Assembly: GCA_947629545.1 (NCBI GenBank)
Contig: CANREE010000017.1
Location: 1-41,168 of the forward strand
Direction of reading: 5' to 3'
Length of the DNA: 41,168 bases
Source: an uncultured Lachnospiraceae bacterium
Lineage (GTDB): Bacteria; Bacillota; Clostridia; Lachnospirales; Lachnospiraceae
A program made the translations under genes and the position numbers. Under the pieces are notes generated by a model. That model saw nothing but the letters and a program-made list of their open reading frames with translations, had not been told where the DNA came from and searched no databases. This document shows, piece after piece, positions 29,655-36,791 of this stretch (position 1 is its first letter; the number at the start of each line of letters is the position of its first letter).

Positions 29655-30462
29655 TGTTCCCCTCATTAATCCGTTCTCTTACCCTCTGTAGCGCAATCGC
29701 ATCATAGTCCGTATCGCGCTGCTCAAAATTGTGAAACCGATTCGGTGCCGGTGTAGGTTTCGCTGAAACCGTGCGTTTCTGGTTCAGATAGCTTTCAAAC
29801 TTTGTCCCGAAAAGCGTGGACGGTCGGAGATATATCTCCCGGTCAGTGCCTTTCCACTCCGAAACCTTTTTGTCAATCACGGCCTTAAAGTCGTCAATGG
29901 TATATCCGTCGTTAATCCTTGCCCGGATATGCTTGCGGGTGTCCTCAGAAGATTGCCGGAATTTCGTACCGGCCTTGAGATTCAAGTAATCCACAATGTC
30001 CTCATACGGGTATGCAGGGTGGCCCCCACTCGTGGGCGGCGACACATTATGGTTTTTATTATTATTTATATTATTACTTTCTTCCCTTTCTTCTTTTATT
30101 GGAACTGCCGCTTGACTGCCGTCTGACTGCCGTTCGTCTGCCGTTTGACTGCCACTTGACTGATACTTATCGTAGTTTTTTATTGAAAATACGGTAAATT
30201 TCTGGTGCCGTTTGACTGCCACTTCGCCGCCGTTTTCTAACCTTTTTACTGCCGTTCGAACGTTCTTTATGGAAAGACCTGTTTCCTTTGCCAATTCCTC
30301 GTATGTCGAGGAAAGCGATCCTCTCGGAACATCAACGCCCATGTGTTGCCGCGGCTTCCAGTTTGCCTTCAGAAGCATGTGTAGGAATAGCCTTGACGTA
30401 TTGATGTCCTTATACCATTGCCAGTCGAGAAACTTGCGGTATAATTTGATGTGGCCCTCCAT
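29638..30462 (-). CDS. Phage replication protein (replisome organiser-like)
   Basis: 274 aa. N-terminal winged helix (HIKLYRKFLDWQWYKDINTS, ELAKETGLSIKNVRTAVKRL), an Asn-rich linker (EESNNINNNKNHN) and the conserved phage C-terminal domain YPYEDIVDYLNLKAGTKFRQ ... DGYTIDDFKAVIDKKVSEWKG ... LRPSTLFGTKFESYLNQ. Such proteins open the origin and load helicase. Its own gene carries iterons beside an AT-rich stretch, as in lambda O. ATG at 30462 overlaps the upstream stop as TGATG. Confidence 0.8.
   Translation of the reverse strand: MEGHIKLYRKFLDWQWYKDINTSRLFLHMLLKANWKPRQHMGVDVPRGSLSSTYEELAKETGLSIKNVRTAVKRLENGGEVAVKRHQKFTVFSIKNYDKYQSSGSQTADERQSDGSQAAVPIKEEREESNNINNNKNHNVSPPTSGGHPAYPYEDIVDYLNLKAGTKFRQSSEDTRKHIRARINDGYTIDDFKAVIDKKVSEWKGTDREIYLRPSTLFGTKFESYLNQKRTVSAKPTPAPNRFHNFEQRDTDYDAIALQRVRERINEGNNGSIG
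30048..30100. other. AT-rich segment, candidate DNA-unwinding element
   Basis: About 50 bases of almost pure A/T and pyrimidine run on the + strand (TATGGTTTTTATTATTATTT and on), inside the replication gene and directly next to the iterons. On the coding strand it encodes the Asn-rich linker. Confidence 0.5.
30104..30169 (+). repeat. Iterons, candidate replication origin
   Basis: Five exact-period 11-bp units: ACTGCCGCTTG, ACTGCCGTCTG, ACTGCCGTTCG, TCTGCCGTTTG, ACTGCCACTTG; then a degenerate ACTGATACTTA. More copies (GTGCCGTTTG, ACTGCCACTTC, ACTGCCGTTCG) lie at 30205-30258. They occur within the replication-protein gene beside an AT-rich stretch. Confidence 0.65.
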
Positions 30463-30812
30463 CACTCAAACATCTCCATTTGCCCGGCAACTTGCTTATT
30501 TCCCATCCCTGCGAACCTCTGAGCGGCCATTGTGGCAGCTTTAATCGACCTCATGCGGCTGTTCTGCATCCGCACCCAGATAGCAGCTTCCTGCCGCCCC
30601 TGCGGGGTCGTTTCGGGTATGTAATAGCCGCGGCCAATGCTGAGAATCACGCGGTCATGCCGCAAGTCCTCTATCGCATCACGCACACGGCGGTCTTTGT
30701 ATCCCGTCCGGGCGGTAAGTTCTTCCCGCGTTGTGGCGTTCGCACGTCCTACGCCAATGGAGTTATATACGGCGGCCTTGACAAGCTCAAAGTCATTCTT
30801 TTGGCATTTCAT
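30462..30812 (-). CDS. HTH phage protein, likely replication or regulation
   Basis: 116 aa. TREELTARTGYKDRRVRDAI EDLRHDRVILSIGRGYYIPE is a winged helix. PQGRQEAAIWVRMQNSRMRS is a helical tail. Start at 30812 with AGGAGG. It is upstream of and coupled to the replication protein (TGATG). Homologues are common in this gene order. Confidence 0.65.
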   Translation of the reverse strand: MKCQKNDFELVKAAVYNSIGVGRANATTREELTARTGYKDRRVRDAIEDLRHDRVILSIGRGYYIPETTPQGRQEAAIWVRMQNSRMRSIKAATMAAQRFAGMGNKQVAGQMEMFE

Positions 30813-31017
30813 AAACCGTCCTCCTGTCGTCGTAGGCGTTCATGATCTCCCTTAATATATCGGTAGTTCGGGATTTGTCATACTTCCCTAAAAGTACCAG
30901 TCCATTACTTCCATAGAATGAAAAACCATATATGGCTTCATTCCCGATGTGATACGAAATGCCGCTCAGATTATCTAGATTTGCAAGCGACTGTCCGTTT
31001 TGGCTTAAAATAAGCAC
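30793..31017 (-). CDS. Small conserved phage protein
   Basis: 74 aa from GTG at 31017 (AAAGGAGG upstream). MLILSQNGQSLANLDNLSGI, AIYGFSFYGSNGLVLLGKYD KSRTTDILREIMNAYDD: a family very frequent in clostridial phages, with a beta-rich body and a C-terminal helix. Function unknown. Overlaps the next gene by 20 bases. Confidence 0.6.
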   Translation of the reverse strand: MLILSQNGQSLANLDNLSGISYHIGNEAIYGFSFYGSNGLVLLGKYDKSRTTDILREIMNAYDDRRTVYEMPKE

Positions 31018-31099
31018 ATCTCCCTCCTTTCCGGCCCCGCTGAAACGGGGCCTGGTGCAAATCAATGGGTTCCGCCGTGACGCATCACCCATAAGTCGA

Positions 31100-31492
31100 T
31101 CAGCCTTTCAATAATTCCGAATTGTCGTAAATATTACCGATAACAACAATTTTCTCGCAACATCCCATATACAAATAATTTCTTCCATAATTCTCAGTCC
31201 CGTTAGTTCCTTTGAAATCCTGTTCTTCATTGTCCCAAACAATAACGTAGGTTTTCGATTCTCCGTTATATGTCATTTCGCATATATCGCCCTCGAAAAT
31301 CTTCTTTCCGCTTATGTCGGTCAATCCCGTGTACTGTCCAATAGTTTTCGGATCAACCTCGTACCACTCTGTACTATTCAACGAATCGTCGTCCGGCATG
31401 ATATAGTGCCAAGTGCCTTTATAGCTTTGATATCCGCCGAAAATCCACTCGTCAGAGCCTAGCCTGCGTCCGCGAAACAATATCTCTCTCAC
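31100..31492 (-). CDS. YopX family protein
   Basis: 130 aa. REILFRGRRLGSDEWIFGGY, DPKTIGQYTGLTDISGKKIF EGDI, and the terminal IGNIYDNSELL are the signature of the YopX family. These proteins are common in phage early regions of Firmicutes; exact role unknown. GTG start with AGGAGG. Confidence 0.85.
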   Translation of the reverse strand: MREILFRGRRLGSDEWIFGGYQSYKGTWHYIMPDDDSLNSTEWYEVDPKTIGQYTGLTDISGKKIFEGDICEMTYNGESKTYVIVWDNEEQDFKGTNGTENYGRNYLYMGCCEKIVVIGNIYDNSELLKG

Positions 31493-31501
31493 AATTACCT
31501 C

Positions 31502-31786
31502 CTACAAATAATTTCTTCCAAACTCCCGCATAAACTCCGCCCGAGTCCCGTAATGCGCCTCGTAATATTCTTGCGCCCGCCGTTTCCAGTACAAGTCGAG
31601 GTCGCGGTTGAAATGGATTCCGTAATCCGCCATGTTGTGCCAGTCTGGGCGGAGCGGTATCACGAAACCGTATTTCTCGGACAGTGACCTGTTCGCCGCC
31701 CCGAAAACGTGGTGGATGGCGACGGTGGGGCTGCCGGTGATAACGCAGTGGGCGAGGTCGTCTGTGAGGACGCTATACAGTTTCAT
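31502..31786 (-). CDS. Ref/HNH-like small phage protein
   Basis: 94 aa. MKLYSVLTDDLAHCVITGSP, then TVAIHHVFGAANRSLSEKYG FVIPLRPDWHN and IHFNRDLDLYWKRRAQEYYE. The spacing of Cys, HH and HN is reminiscent of compact phage HNH-like nucleases, but it is not a canonical one. Start at 31786 with TAGGTGGG. Its 5' end is overlapped by the HNH gene. Confidence 0.6.
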   Translation of the reverse strand: MKLYSVLTDDLAHCVITGSPTVAIHHVFGAANRSLSEKYGFVIPLRPDWHNMADYGIHFNRDLDLYWKRRAQEYYEAHYGTRAEFMREFGRNYL

Positions 31787-32318
31787 AATCCCACCTATAG
31801 CCTTTATGCGAATCTCTAATTTTCTTACAACAGTTGCACACGCAAGACGGCTGAAATCCAAGCTTCGCAACATCATTCAAATATTCAAACCTTATCTTTT
31901 CACCTGTTTTGACGTTTGTCCCAATTACCGGCTTGTAAAACTTCCTTTGCGACTGGTGAAGATTGGAAAGCCATTCTGTGGTTCTTTTGTTTCTTCCCTG
32001 TGCAACCATCCACTCAGAATTTTCTTTGTACGTACACCACTCAAGATTGTCCGCGTTGTTATTCAGTGGGTTATTGTCGATATGGTTTATAAGCGGCTTA
32101 TTATCCGGGTTTTCAACAAATGCGCTTGCAACTAGCCTATGGACATACACGGACCGCTTTTTATCGTTCTGATGAAGAACCACACGAAGATATCCAACCC
32201 CATTATCTGCCGGCTTCATGATAATTTCCTTTCTTACATGAGACCGAATCTTCCCGGTGTTGCTAATCTCATATGAGTCGAATCCGGGTATCACTTTCCA
32301 TTGTTCATTTTCTCCCAT
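31773..32318 (-). CDS. NUMOD4/HNH homing endonuclease
   Basis: 181 aa. N-terminal NUMOD4: QWKVIPGFDSYEISNTGKIR S. HNH core: VHRLVASAFVENPDNKPLIN HIDNNPLNNNADNLEWCTYK EN. The C-terminus has a NUMOD1/HTH-like region (RFEYLNDVAKLGFQPSCVCN CCK). It overlaps both neighbours by 28 and 14 bases, so it sits precisely between them, as for a free-standing homing gene. AT-rich relative to its neighbours. Confidence 0.85.
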   Translation of the reverse strand: MGENEQWKVIPGFDSYEISNTGKIRSHVRKEIIMKPADNGVGYLRVVLHQNDKKRSVYVHRLVASAFVENPDNKPLINHIDNNPLNNNADNLEWCTYKENSEWMVAQGRNKRTTEWLSNLHQSQRKFYKPVIGTNVKTGEKIRFEYLNDVAKLGFQPSCVCNCCKKIRDSHKGYRWDYETV

Positions 32319-32824
32319 TGTTCTAACGACCTCTTCATATCTTGTGATGTCGGTGTTTCCAATCCCATTTCTTTCATGTCGGAAATGATGTCATCAAGAA
32401 GCACCGAAAACTCCTTTGTGTCATAGGTTGAACTTCCGTAATAGCAAAGCATTTCAACGCCGCTCTTGCCGTTCACATTTATTTCCCCGACAACTTCACA
32501 GGCCCTCCATTGCCGCTTCATGTGTTCGACCGCCTGCGGATGCACAACTATATAAGTGAACATTCCGTGTCGCTTAATATAGTCAATGTAAATATCCCAC
32601 TTGTCAGCGCGTAAGGCGCGTGCGATTTCTCCAATGCAATGCCACATCAGCGCGTTTGCGTCAAGGCTCCGCTTCTTGCGGGATATCTTGGCGGTGATGG
32701 AAAGCGGCTTGTCCTTGATACTGTCGATACTGCCGGTGATATCCTCGTTGACCTCAAATGTGACTTCCCACCGGTCCGTCAGCCAGTTGCGGGTGATGGA
32801 TTTCAGCTTCCCTGTGCAGTCCAT
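32291..32824 (-). CDS. NinB-like recombination protein
   Basis: 177 aa. VTFEVNEDITGSIDSIKDKP, ITAKISRKKRSLDANALMWH CIGEIARALRADKWDIYIDY, GLETPTSQDMKRSLEQW: the layout (K-x-RSLDANAxxW, then HMKRQW) fits NinB/Orf-type phage recombination proteins of Firmicutes. It follows the ERF annealing protein and probably works with it. GAGGTAG at the start. Confidence 0.65.
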   Translation of the reverse strand: MDCTGKLKSITRNWLTDRWEVTFEVNEDITGSIDSIKDKPLSITAKISRKKRSLDANALMWHCIGEIARALRADKWDIYIDYIKRHGMFTYIVVHPQAVEHMKRQWRACEVVGEINVNGKSGVEMLCYYGSSTYDTKEFSVLLDDIISDMKEMGLETPTSQDMKRSLEQWEKMNNGK

Positions 32825-32827
32825 GCG

Positions 32828-33505
32828 CTACCTCGCTGGCGTGTTCCACGGCAGGCCCTCTTCGTCGGTTTCCGGCGGGATGGTGGAAGGGTCTGGCTGC
32901 TTGTCAGGCTTCTTCTTCAGCTTGTCCATCGCGTCGCGGAATTGGTCAATCGTCATGTCGTGGATATCGGAAATCTTGTAGCATTTAAGGAGGCCATTCA
33001 TTCCTACACCAGTTCTTTGTAATTCAAAGCATACGGCGTTTACATGCTCTGGGCCAACCTTGACCGGTGCGGTGCCCTTCGGCTTATCCTGCTTGCCGCT
33101 CTGCGAATTGTCAGCACTGTCCGCGTCCTTGGTATCGTCAATGCAGAACAGGCCGTTCAGCGCGTATTTGCGGGCGTAACTGCTTGTGCTGCCGGTGATC
33201 TGCGAAGCGTCCATTCCTTTTTTGTCCTGTTCCTCGCGAGCATAGGCGGTATTGGAAATGATTTCGCCGGATTCCGAATCTATCAGCGTCGCGGTGGCCT
33301 CCACATAATAGCGGTCGCCAATCATGCAGATTTTGTCAGTGATGGTAAGCGCACAACCTACATCATTCATGATAGGCTTCACAGCCTCCAGGATGTCCTC
33401 ACAGTTTCGGTAGTTGTACTTGCCAAATTCGTTACGCTGATTCTTTGGAGCCTTGAGGTTCGTCTGGATGTGCTGTAACTTCTGGTAAATGTTCTTCTCT
33501 GCCAT
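32828..33505 (-). CDS. ERF single-strand annealing protein
   Basis: 225 aa. NIYQKLQHIQTNLKAPKNQR NEFGKYNYRNCEDILEAVKP, EATATLIDSESGEIISNTAY AREEQ, GMDASQITGSTSSYARKYAL NGLFCIDDTKD: the ERF domain. The C-terminal third is Lys/Pro/Asp-rich (KPDKQPDPSTIPPETDEEGL PWN), typical for an SSB-interacting or flexible tail. Acts in phage recombination. ATG at 33505 preferred over GTG at 33511. Confidence 0.85.
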   Translation of the reverse strand: MAEKNIYQKLQHIQTNLKAPKNQRNEFGKYNYRNCEDILEAVKPIMNDVGCALTITDKICMIGDRYYVEATATLIDSESGEIISNTAYAREEQDKKGMDASQITGSTSSYARKYALNGLFCIDDTKDADSADNSQSGKQDKPKGTAPVKVGPEHVNAVCFELQRTGVGMNGLLKCYKISDIHDMTIDQFRDAMDKLKKKPDKQPDPSTIPPETDEEGLPWNTPAR

Positions 33506-33512
33506 ACGCACC

Positions 33513-33998
33513 TCACTTGATGATCATGTTCTGGTTCTGTACCAGCTTCGCGCCCTCGTAACTCTCCCCGGCCTTGAGCCGCTTCTTCAACTCTGTCTTA
33601 TTCACTTCAGGATCTCTGTACCGCAAGCAATCCTCCGGCAGGCTGGACACGTCGCCGGAAAACTCCACCGATTCCGACCGCCGCCACGACACAGCTACGC
33701 GGTCAGTCGCAAACTTCTCGCCATGCAGAACGCCGGATATGTACTGCTTCAGCGATTCCGCCTTTTTCTCCGCCAGGCGCTGCCGTTCCTCAAACGCCTG
33801 TTTTTCTTTCTTCAGAGCCTCCGCCTCGGCGGTGAGATTCTTAATCCACAACAGGATTCCCTCGGCCTTGCGGTCAAATTCCATCTGCAAGCCGTCCAGG
33901 GCATCAAGAGCCGCATCATTGATAATTTCCCCGGTTTCCGGGTCAACCGCAGCGTCATACGCCTGCATAATGGCGTAATCTATCTCATACAGATTCAT
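33513..33998 (-). CDS. Siphovirus Gp157 family protein
   Basis: 161 aa. MNLYEIDYAIMQAYDAAVDP ETGEI, then a coiled coil and GVKF-like RVAVSWRRSESVEFSGDVSS LPEDCLRYRDPEVNKTELKK RLKAGESYEGAKL. This is the Gp157 family, known from phages such as Sfi21 and associated with phage resistance. AGGTAACGT at the start. It overlaps the upstream small Zn-ribbon gene. Confidence 0.85.
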   Translation of the reverse strand: MNLYEIDYAIMQAYDAAVDPETGEIINDAALDALDGLQMEFDRKAEGILLWIKNLTAEAEALKKEKQAFEERQRLAEKKAESLKQYISGVLHGEKFATDRVAVSWRRSESVEFSGDVSSLPEDCLRYRDPEVNKTELKKRLKAGESYEGAKLVQNQNMIIK

Positions 33999-34167
33999 AC
34001 GTTACCTCCATCTCATATTGTCCGCCTGCGCCCTCACGGACGGCCCGGCGGTATTCTTCCGCATGTCTGGCGCGTATCCTCTCCCGGTCTCGGCATTCGT
34101 CGCAGAGACGGCCTTCGCCCGGGTCGAGGTAGCACCCGCATTCGTCACATCGGTATCTATTTCTCAT
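33985..34167 (-). CDS. Small zinc-ribbon protein
   Basis: 60 aa. MRNRYRCDECGCYLDPGEGR LCDECRDRERIRARH: two CxxC knuckles followed by a basic helix. Start at 34167, inside the end of the upstream gene. Probably binds nucleic acid or protein; not identified. Confidence 0.55.
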   Translation of the reverse strand: MRNRYRCDECGCYLDPGEGRLCDECRDRERIRARHAEEYRRAVREGAGGQYEMEVTYESV

Positions 34168-34339
34168 CCTTCTCGATCTCCATGTGGAGATACCTTGCCG
34201 CATCGTCCCGATTAAAGTATTTCTCTTTCTGGACGGCGTCGCGCAGCATCTCAATCAAGACCTGCGATCTAAGCAGTTCCTTATATTCTTCGCGTGTAAT
34301 AATAACCGACGAAATAATTTCTTCCATGTTTTCTTCCAT
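34157..34339 (-). CDS. Small helical hypothetical protein
   Basis: 60 aa, MEENMEEIISSVIITREEYK ELLRSQVLIEMLRDAVQKEK YFNRDDAARYLHMEIE. GAGGAGG at the start. Not recognised. Its upstream region contains the promoter of the + strand RNA unit at 34339-34430. Confidence 0.55.
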   Translation of the reverse strand: MEENMEEIISSVIITREEYKELLRSQVLIEMLRDAVQKEKYFNRDDAARYLHMEIEKDEK

Positions 34340-34430
34340 TGCGTTTTCCTCCTCTATTTGCTATAATAGTTTCCAGGTTTAATTTTCTCTGCCCCGAACG
34401 GTGTTCCAGCACCTTTGGGGCGTTTTCTTT
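34339..34430 (+). ncRNA. Short + strand RNA unit with GGTG-TTCCAG-CACC hairpin (first unit)
   Basis: TTGCGT (34339-34344), 17 bases, TATAAT (34362-34367); start about 34374. GCCCC/GGGGC (34391-34421) encloses GGTG-TTCCAG-CACC, then GTTTTCTTTT. So a transcript of about 55 nt, head-on to the - strand small gene 34354-34509, whose mRNA it would cover. The 14-base inner hairpin is identical in the unit at 35925-36030. Confidence 0.65.
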
Positions 34431-34509
34431 TGCCGCCGTTTCCCCACCCATATTTGTTAAGCCCAAGCGCGGCTGCGGCACGGTTCGTTCCGTTCTTTCT
34501 TCTGCTCAT
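34354..34509 (-). CDS. Small basic phage protein
   Basis: 51 aa, MSRRKNGTNRAAAALGLNKY GWGNGGKRKRPKGAGTPFGA EKIKPGNYY. AGGAGGAATGT at the start. Strongly basic, perhaps nucleic-acid binding. The + strand RNA hairpin is antisense to its codons for PKGAGTPFG. Not recognised. Confidence 0.55.
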   Translation of the reverse strand: MSRRKNGTNRAAAALGLNKYGWGNGGKRKRPKGAGTPFGAEKIKPGNYYSK

Positions 34510-34518
34510 ACATTCCTC

Positions 34519-34659
34519 CTATCCGAAAAGATAAATCAGCGTAAACGCCACGGTGCATGACACCATCAGGATCGTTGACAGTACGTTGTCCTTGATTTCG
34601 CGCTCCCGCCGGTACTGCCTGCGCAGTTCTTGCATTGGGATGTATCTCAGCTCGCGCAT
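34519..34659 (-). CDS. Small tail-anchored membrane protein
   Basis: 46 aa. A basic amphipathic N-terminal part (MRELRYIPMQELRRQYRRER) and one C-terminal membrane helix (VLSTILMVSCTVAFTLIYLF). GGGGGA before the ATG. Not recognised; the position is within the early operon. Confidence 0.55.
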   Translation of the reverse strand: MRELRYIPMQELRRQYRREREIKDNVLSTILMVSCTVAFTLIYLFG

Positions 34660-34853
34660 GTTCCCCCATCTCCTTCCAACGGCAGCTGGTTTACGAGATC
34701 GTCAATACTGCCAAGCATGGGCGCAAATTCTTGCCGCACGGCATTTACCAGTGACACGATTGCGAAAAGCGCTTCTTCGCCGTTGCAGTTGATAACAACG
34801 TTGCAATTTCCTCTACTTTTGAAATTGATTGTAATTGAATGATTATATTCCAT
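34647..34853 (-). CDS. Hypothetical phage protein
   Basis: 68 aa, MEYNHSITINFKSRGNCNVV INCNGEEALFAIVSLVNAVR: a beta hairpin plus helix. AGGAGGACAG at the start; overlaps next gene by 13 bases. Not recognised. Confidence 0.5.
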   Translation of the reverse strand: MEYNHSITINFKSRGNCNVVINCNGEEALFAIVSLVNAVRQEFAPMLGSIDDLVNQLPLEGDGGTCAS

Positions 34854-35187
34854 CTGTCCTCCTTCCGATTCCTGCTATCACCGCCGCCGGATAACTCAGT
34901 GCGGCCAGCATGTCCTTGATATCGCCGAGGGTGTAACAGTCTGTGCGCTTCCCCCGGATGAAGCTGATAACATCGGCGTCCGACCATTTCAGCGTTTTCG
35001 CCATCTTGCGGAGTTCTCCGACCGTGAATGCGTCTGTGTTGCTCCGCTTGATGTTAAACATGCGGTCGGAGATACCCAGCTTCTCGGCAAGTTCCGCTGT
35101 GGTGACGCGATGCTCGGTCTTTTTGCCATCAATGAGGGATTTTGAAAAATCCTCACGAACGATATAATCCAGCTTCGCCACTTTAGG
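34843..35187 (-). CDS. HTH domain phage protein
   Basis: 114 aa. AELAEKLGISDRMFNIKRSN TDAFTVGELRKMAKTLKWSD is an XRE-like helix-turn-helix. The C-terminus SFIRGKRTDCYTLGDIKDML AALSYPAAVIAGIG is helical. AAAGGATGG at the start. Probably a DNA-binding regulator, e.g. of early genes. Confidence 0.6.
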   Translation of the reverse strand, partial: PKVAKLDYIVREDFSKSLIDGKKTEHRVTTAELAEKLGISDRMFNIKRSNTDAFTVGELRKMAKTLKWSDADVISFIRGKRTDCYTLGDIKDMLAALSYPAAVIAGIGRRTDGI

Positions 35188-35512
35188 CATCGGCGGCCAC
35201 CATCCTTTTAAGAGTTCTTTCCGCTTTTTTCTGGACTTCATCGAGCCGGGAAGAAATCGTTTTGTAGCAAGCCCAAAAAACACCATCAGTGTGATCCAAA
35301 TGCAAAGACATCCTAAACTCTGGCTCTTCGGCATCCCATCCGTTTTCGTTGATTTCAAACGTGACGGCTGCTATATGTCCAGAAAACCGGACAAATACTG
35401 TCGGAAGATCTCCGGAATCCGCTTTGTTCCTTGGATAAATGTCATTAATGCGCAACGCCTTCTCAAACAGAGACGTCACCAGCGCAATCCGCATATCTTT
35501 ATCCACTTCCAT
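35183..35512 (-). CDS. Hypothetical phage protein
   Basis: 109 aa. MEVDKDMRIALVTSLFEKAL, then DLPTVFVRFSGHIAAVTFEI NENGWDAEEP and a C-terminal helix. Start may be the ATG at 35512 (AGGAGG close) or a GTG two codons later. Not recognised. Confidence 0.5.
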   Translation of the reverse strand: MEVDKDMRIALVTSLFEKALRINDIYPRNKADSGDLPTVFVRFSGHIAAVTFEINENGWDAEEPEFRMSLHLDHTDGVFWACYKTISSRLDEVQKKAERTLKRMVAADA

Positions 35513-35539
35513 TACCTCCTTTTCTTCTGCCGCTTTCTC

Positions 35540-35884
35540 TTAAAACCTCGGCTCTTGCCATTCTTTTTCATCCGAACCTTCTGGCTCATTAATAACGTCT
35601 CCCTGTGAACCGCCGTTCACATTGCTGATGCCGTCGCCGTTCTGGCTCACATAGTCGTAAGATTGGAAAACGTAAATCCAGTAGGCATTTGTTGCCACCA
35701 GCGCCGCCAGCGTAAGCCAAAAAGCGATAACCCAATGCAGGGTATTCCGCTTGGCCTGCGCGATGACCTCCGTCGCCCATCCGTCGTGATAAGCCTTGAC
35801 CTCGCTGACCAGATCGGCGATAAGTCCCATAGCGTCGCCCCATGTGGCATTCTCGGGCAGTTTGTGTGTAGTTTCATTGTCCAT
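35540..35884 (-). CDS. Single-pass membrane phage protein
   Basis: 114 aa. N-terminal helix (WGDAMGLIADLVSEVKAYHD), membrane segment HWVIAFWLTLAALVATNAYW IYVF, and an Asn/Gly/Glu-rich tail (SQNGDGISNVNGGSQGDVIN EPEG). The family is common in Lachnospiraceae prophage early regions. GGAGGAAAATGCT at the start. The + strand RNA unit lies just upstream. Confidence 0.6.
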   Translation of the reverse strand: MDNETTHKLPENATWGDAMGLIADLVSEVKAYHDGWATEVIAQAKRNTLHWVIAFWLTLAALVATNAYWIYVFQSYDYVSQNGDGISNVNGGSQGDVINEPEGSDEKEWQEPRF

Positions 35885-35924
35885 AGCATTTTCCTCCAAA
35901 TTAGAACGTTCGTTCGATTTGCGC

Positions 35925-36030
35925 TTGCTTTTTGCAGGAAAATGTTGTATGATAGTCCTGCAATCAGCTAGTACGAGTAGTTGTTGCCGCGCTCCGGGGT
36001 GTTCCAGCACCGCCGGGGCATTACTTTTTT
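35925..36030 (+). ncRNA. Short + strand RNA unit with GGTG-TTCCAG-CACC hairpin (second unit)
   Basis: TTGCTT (35925-35930), 17 bases, TATGAT (35948-35953); start about 35960. Hairpin GCTCCGG/CCGGGGC (35991-36019) encloses the same GGTG-TTCCAG-CACC as at 34391-34421, then ATTACTTTTTT. Transcript about 70 nt, head-on to the small membrane gene 36021-36119, overlapping its stop. Confidence 0.65.
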
Positions 36031-36119
36031 CTAATCTCGTGTACGGCGTAAGCAATAAGAAGAATCAACTGTATGCCTACCGTAGCTATCACTCCGCATA
36101 TGAACGGGTGAATATACAA
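36021..36119 (-). CDS. Small membrane protein
   Basis: 32 aa from TTG at 36119 (AGGAGG eight bases upstream). MYIHPFICGVIATVGIQLIL LIAYAVHEIRKK: one membrane helix and a basic tail. The family is widespread in clostridial phages with the same MYIHPF start. Function unknown. Confidence 0.65.
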   Translation of the reverse strand: MYIHPFICGVIATVGIQLILLIAYAVHEIRKK

Positions 36120-36151
36120 TGTTGTCACCTCCTATCGGCTTGAGGAAAAGC

Positions 36152-36280
36152 TCACCGCTTCCCTACGTATTCTCTCCAATGCTTCGAGAAATAGCTTTCT
36201 CCTGCATATTTTTTGAATGGCTTATGAATTCCGGCCAGGCGCATATTGCGCTTTGCGATCAGCCGCTTTAATTCTCTCAA
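36152..36280 (-). CDS. Small basic phage protein
   Basis: 42 aa from TTG at 36280, MRELKRLIAKRNMRLAGIHK PFKKYAGESYFSKHWREYV. GGAGGGTAAAG upstream. Resembles a short family found at the start of early operons in clostridial phages. Probably the first gene of the early - strand operon. Function unknown. Confidence 0.55.
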   Translation of the reverse strand: MRELKRLIAKRNMRLAGIHKPFKKYAGESYFSKHWREYVGKR

Positions 36281-36285
36281 TATTC

Positions 36286-36314
36286 TTTACCCTCCAATCT
36301 TTTTGTGATATACT
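36286..36314 (+). promoter_or_regulatory. Promoter of the + strand membrane protein gene
   Basis: TTTACC (36286-36291), 17 bases, TATACT (36309-36314). It drives 36336-36674. The TCTCC/GGAGA inverted repeat (36314-36329) lies around the start of transcription. Confidence 0.5.
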
Positions 36315-36335
36315 CTCCGTAAAAGGAGAATAGCC

Positions 36336-36674
36336 ATGAGTAATTTTGATGTAAGCACCATACACTTATCATTTGCAGATAAAGCAGCGCTTTCCTATGT
36401 CAAAATCAGAGGCAAGGTAAAAGTCGATGATATTGAAACGCACCCACATTATCTAAACCTCGAAAACAAGGGCCTTATCCATCAAATCCTTATAGAGAAT
36501 GGCACCCGCCGTCCGACCCGTACACACAAATACGAAATTTCAAAAATCGGGTGGGACTACATCTATTTCCGTCATGAAAATAGGTTTGATAGCGTTTTTA
36601 CTCCGATCATAGTAACGATTCTAACCACCATAGTAATGAATTTGTTAAAACTGCTGTTATCACTGATACTATGA
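36336..36674 (+). CDS. Tail-anchored small protein, possible superinfection exclusion
   Basis: 112 aa. The soluble N-terminal part (ADKAALSYVKIRGKVKVDDI ETHPHYLNLENKGLIHQILI) looks like a winged helix; the last ~27 residues are one membrane helix (VTILTTIVMNLLKLLLSLIL). AAAAGGAGAA at the start. Its + orientation in the immunity region suggests expression in the lysogen. No homologue known to me; exclusion is only inferred from topology and position. Confidence 0.6.
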   Translation: MSNFDVSTIHLSFADKAALSYVKIRGKVKVDDIETHPHYLNLENKGLIHQILIENGTRRPTRTHKYEISKIGWDYIYFRHENRFDSVFTPIIVTILTTIVMNLLKLLLSLIL

Positions 36675-36711
36675 TCACCGTGATGCGATCTTTTGTCTTT
36701 TGGCTCGTACC

Positions 36712-36738
36712 TCTCACCTCCTACTCCAGAAAATACTC
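36712..36738. repeat. 27-bp direct repeat, copy 1
   Basis: TCTCACCTCCTACTCCAGAA followed by AATACTC. Identical to 37376-37402, where it is the 3' end of an XRE gene. Here there is no gene, so it may be a leftover gene end. Confidence 0.7.
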
Positions 36739-36756
36739 AACGCGTTTTTACCATGC

Positions 36757-36785
36757 TTGAAAAAAATTTTGCTTTGTGATAAAAT
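36757..36785 (+). promoter_or_regulatory. Promoter of the large ncRNA
   Basis: TTGAAA (36757-36762), exactly 17 bases, TAAAAT (36780-36785). Start about 36792. No protein gene follows. Confidence 0.7.
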
Positions 36786-36791
36786 ATCTTT

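Noticed and set aside
30104-30258. CRISPR array
   Set aside because: The repeats are 11 bp in direct register without spacers; they fit iterons.
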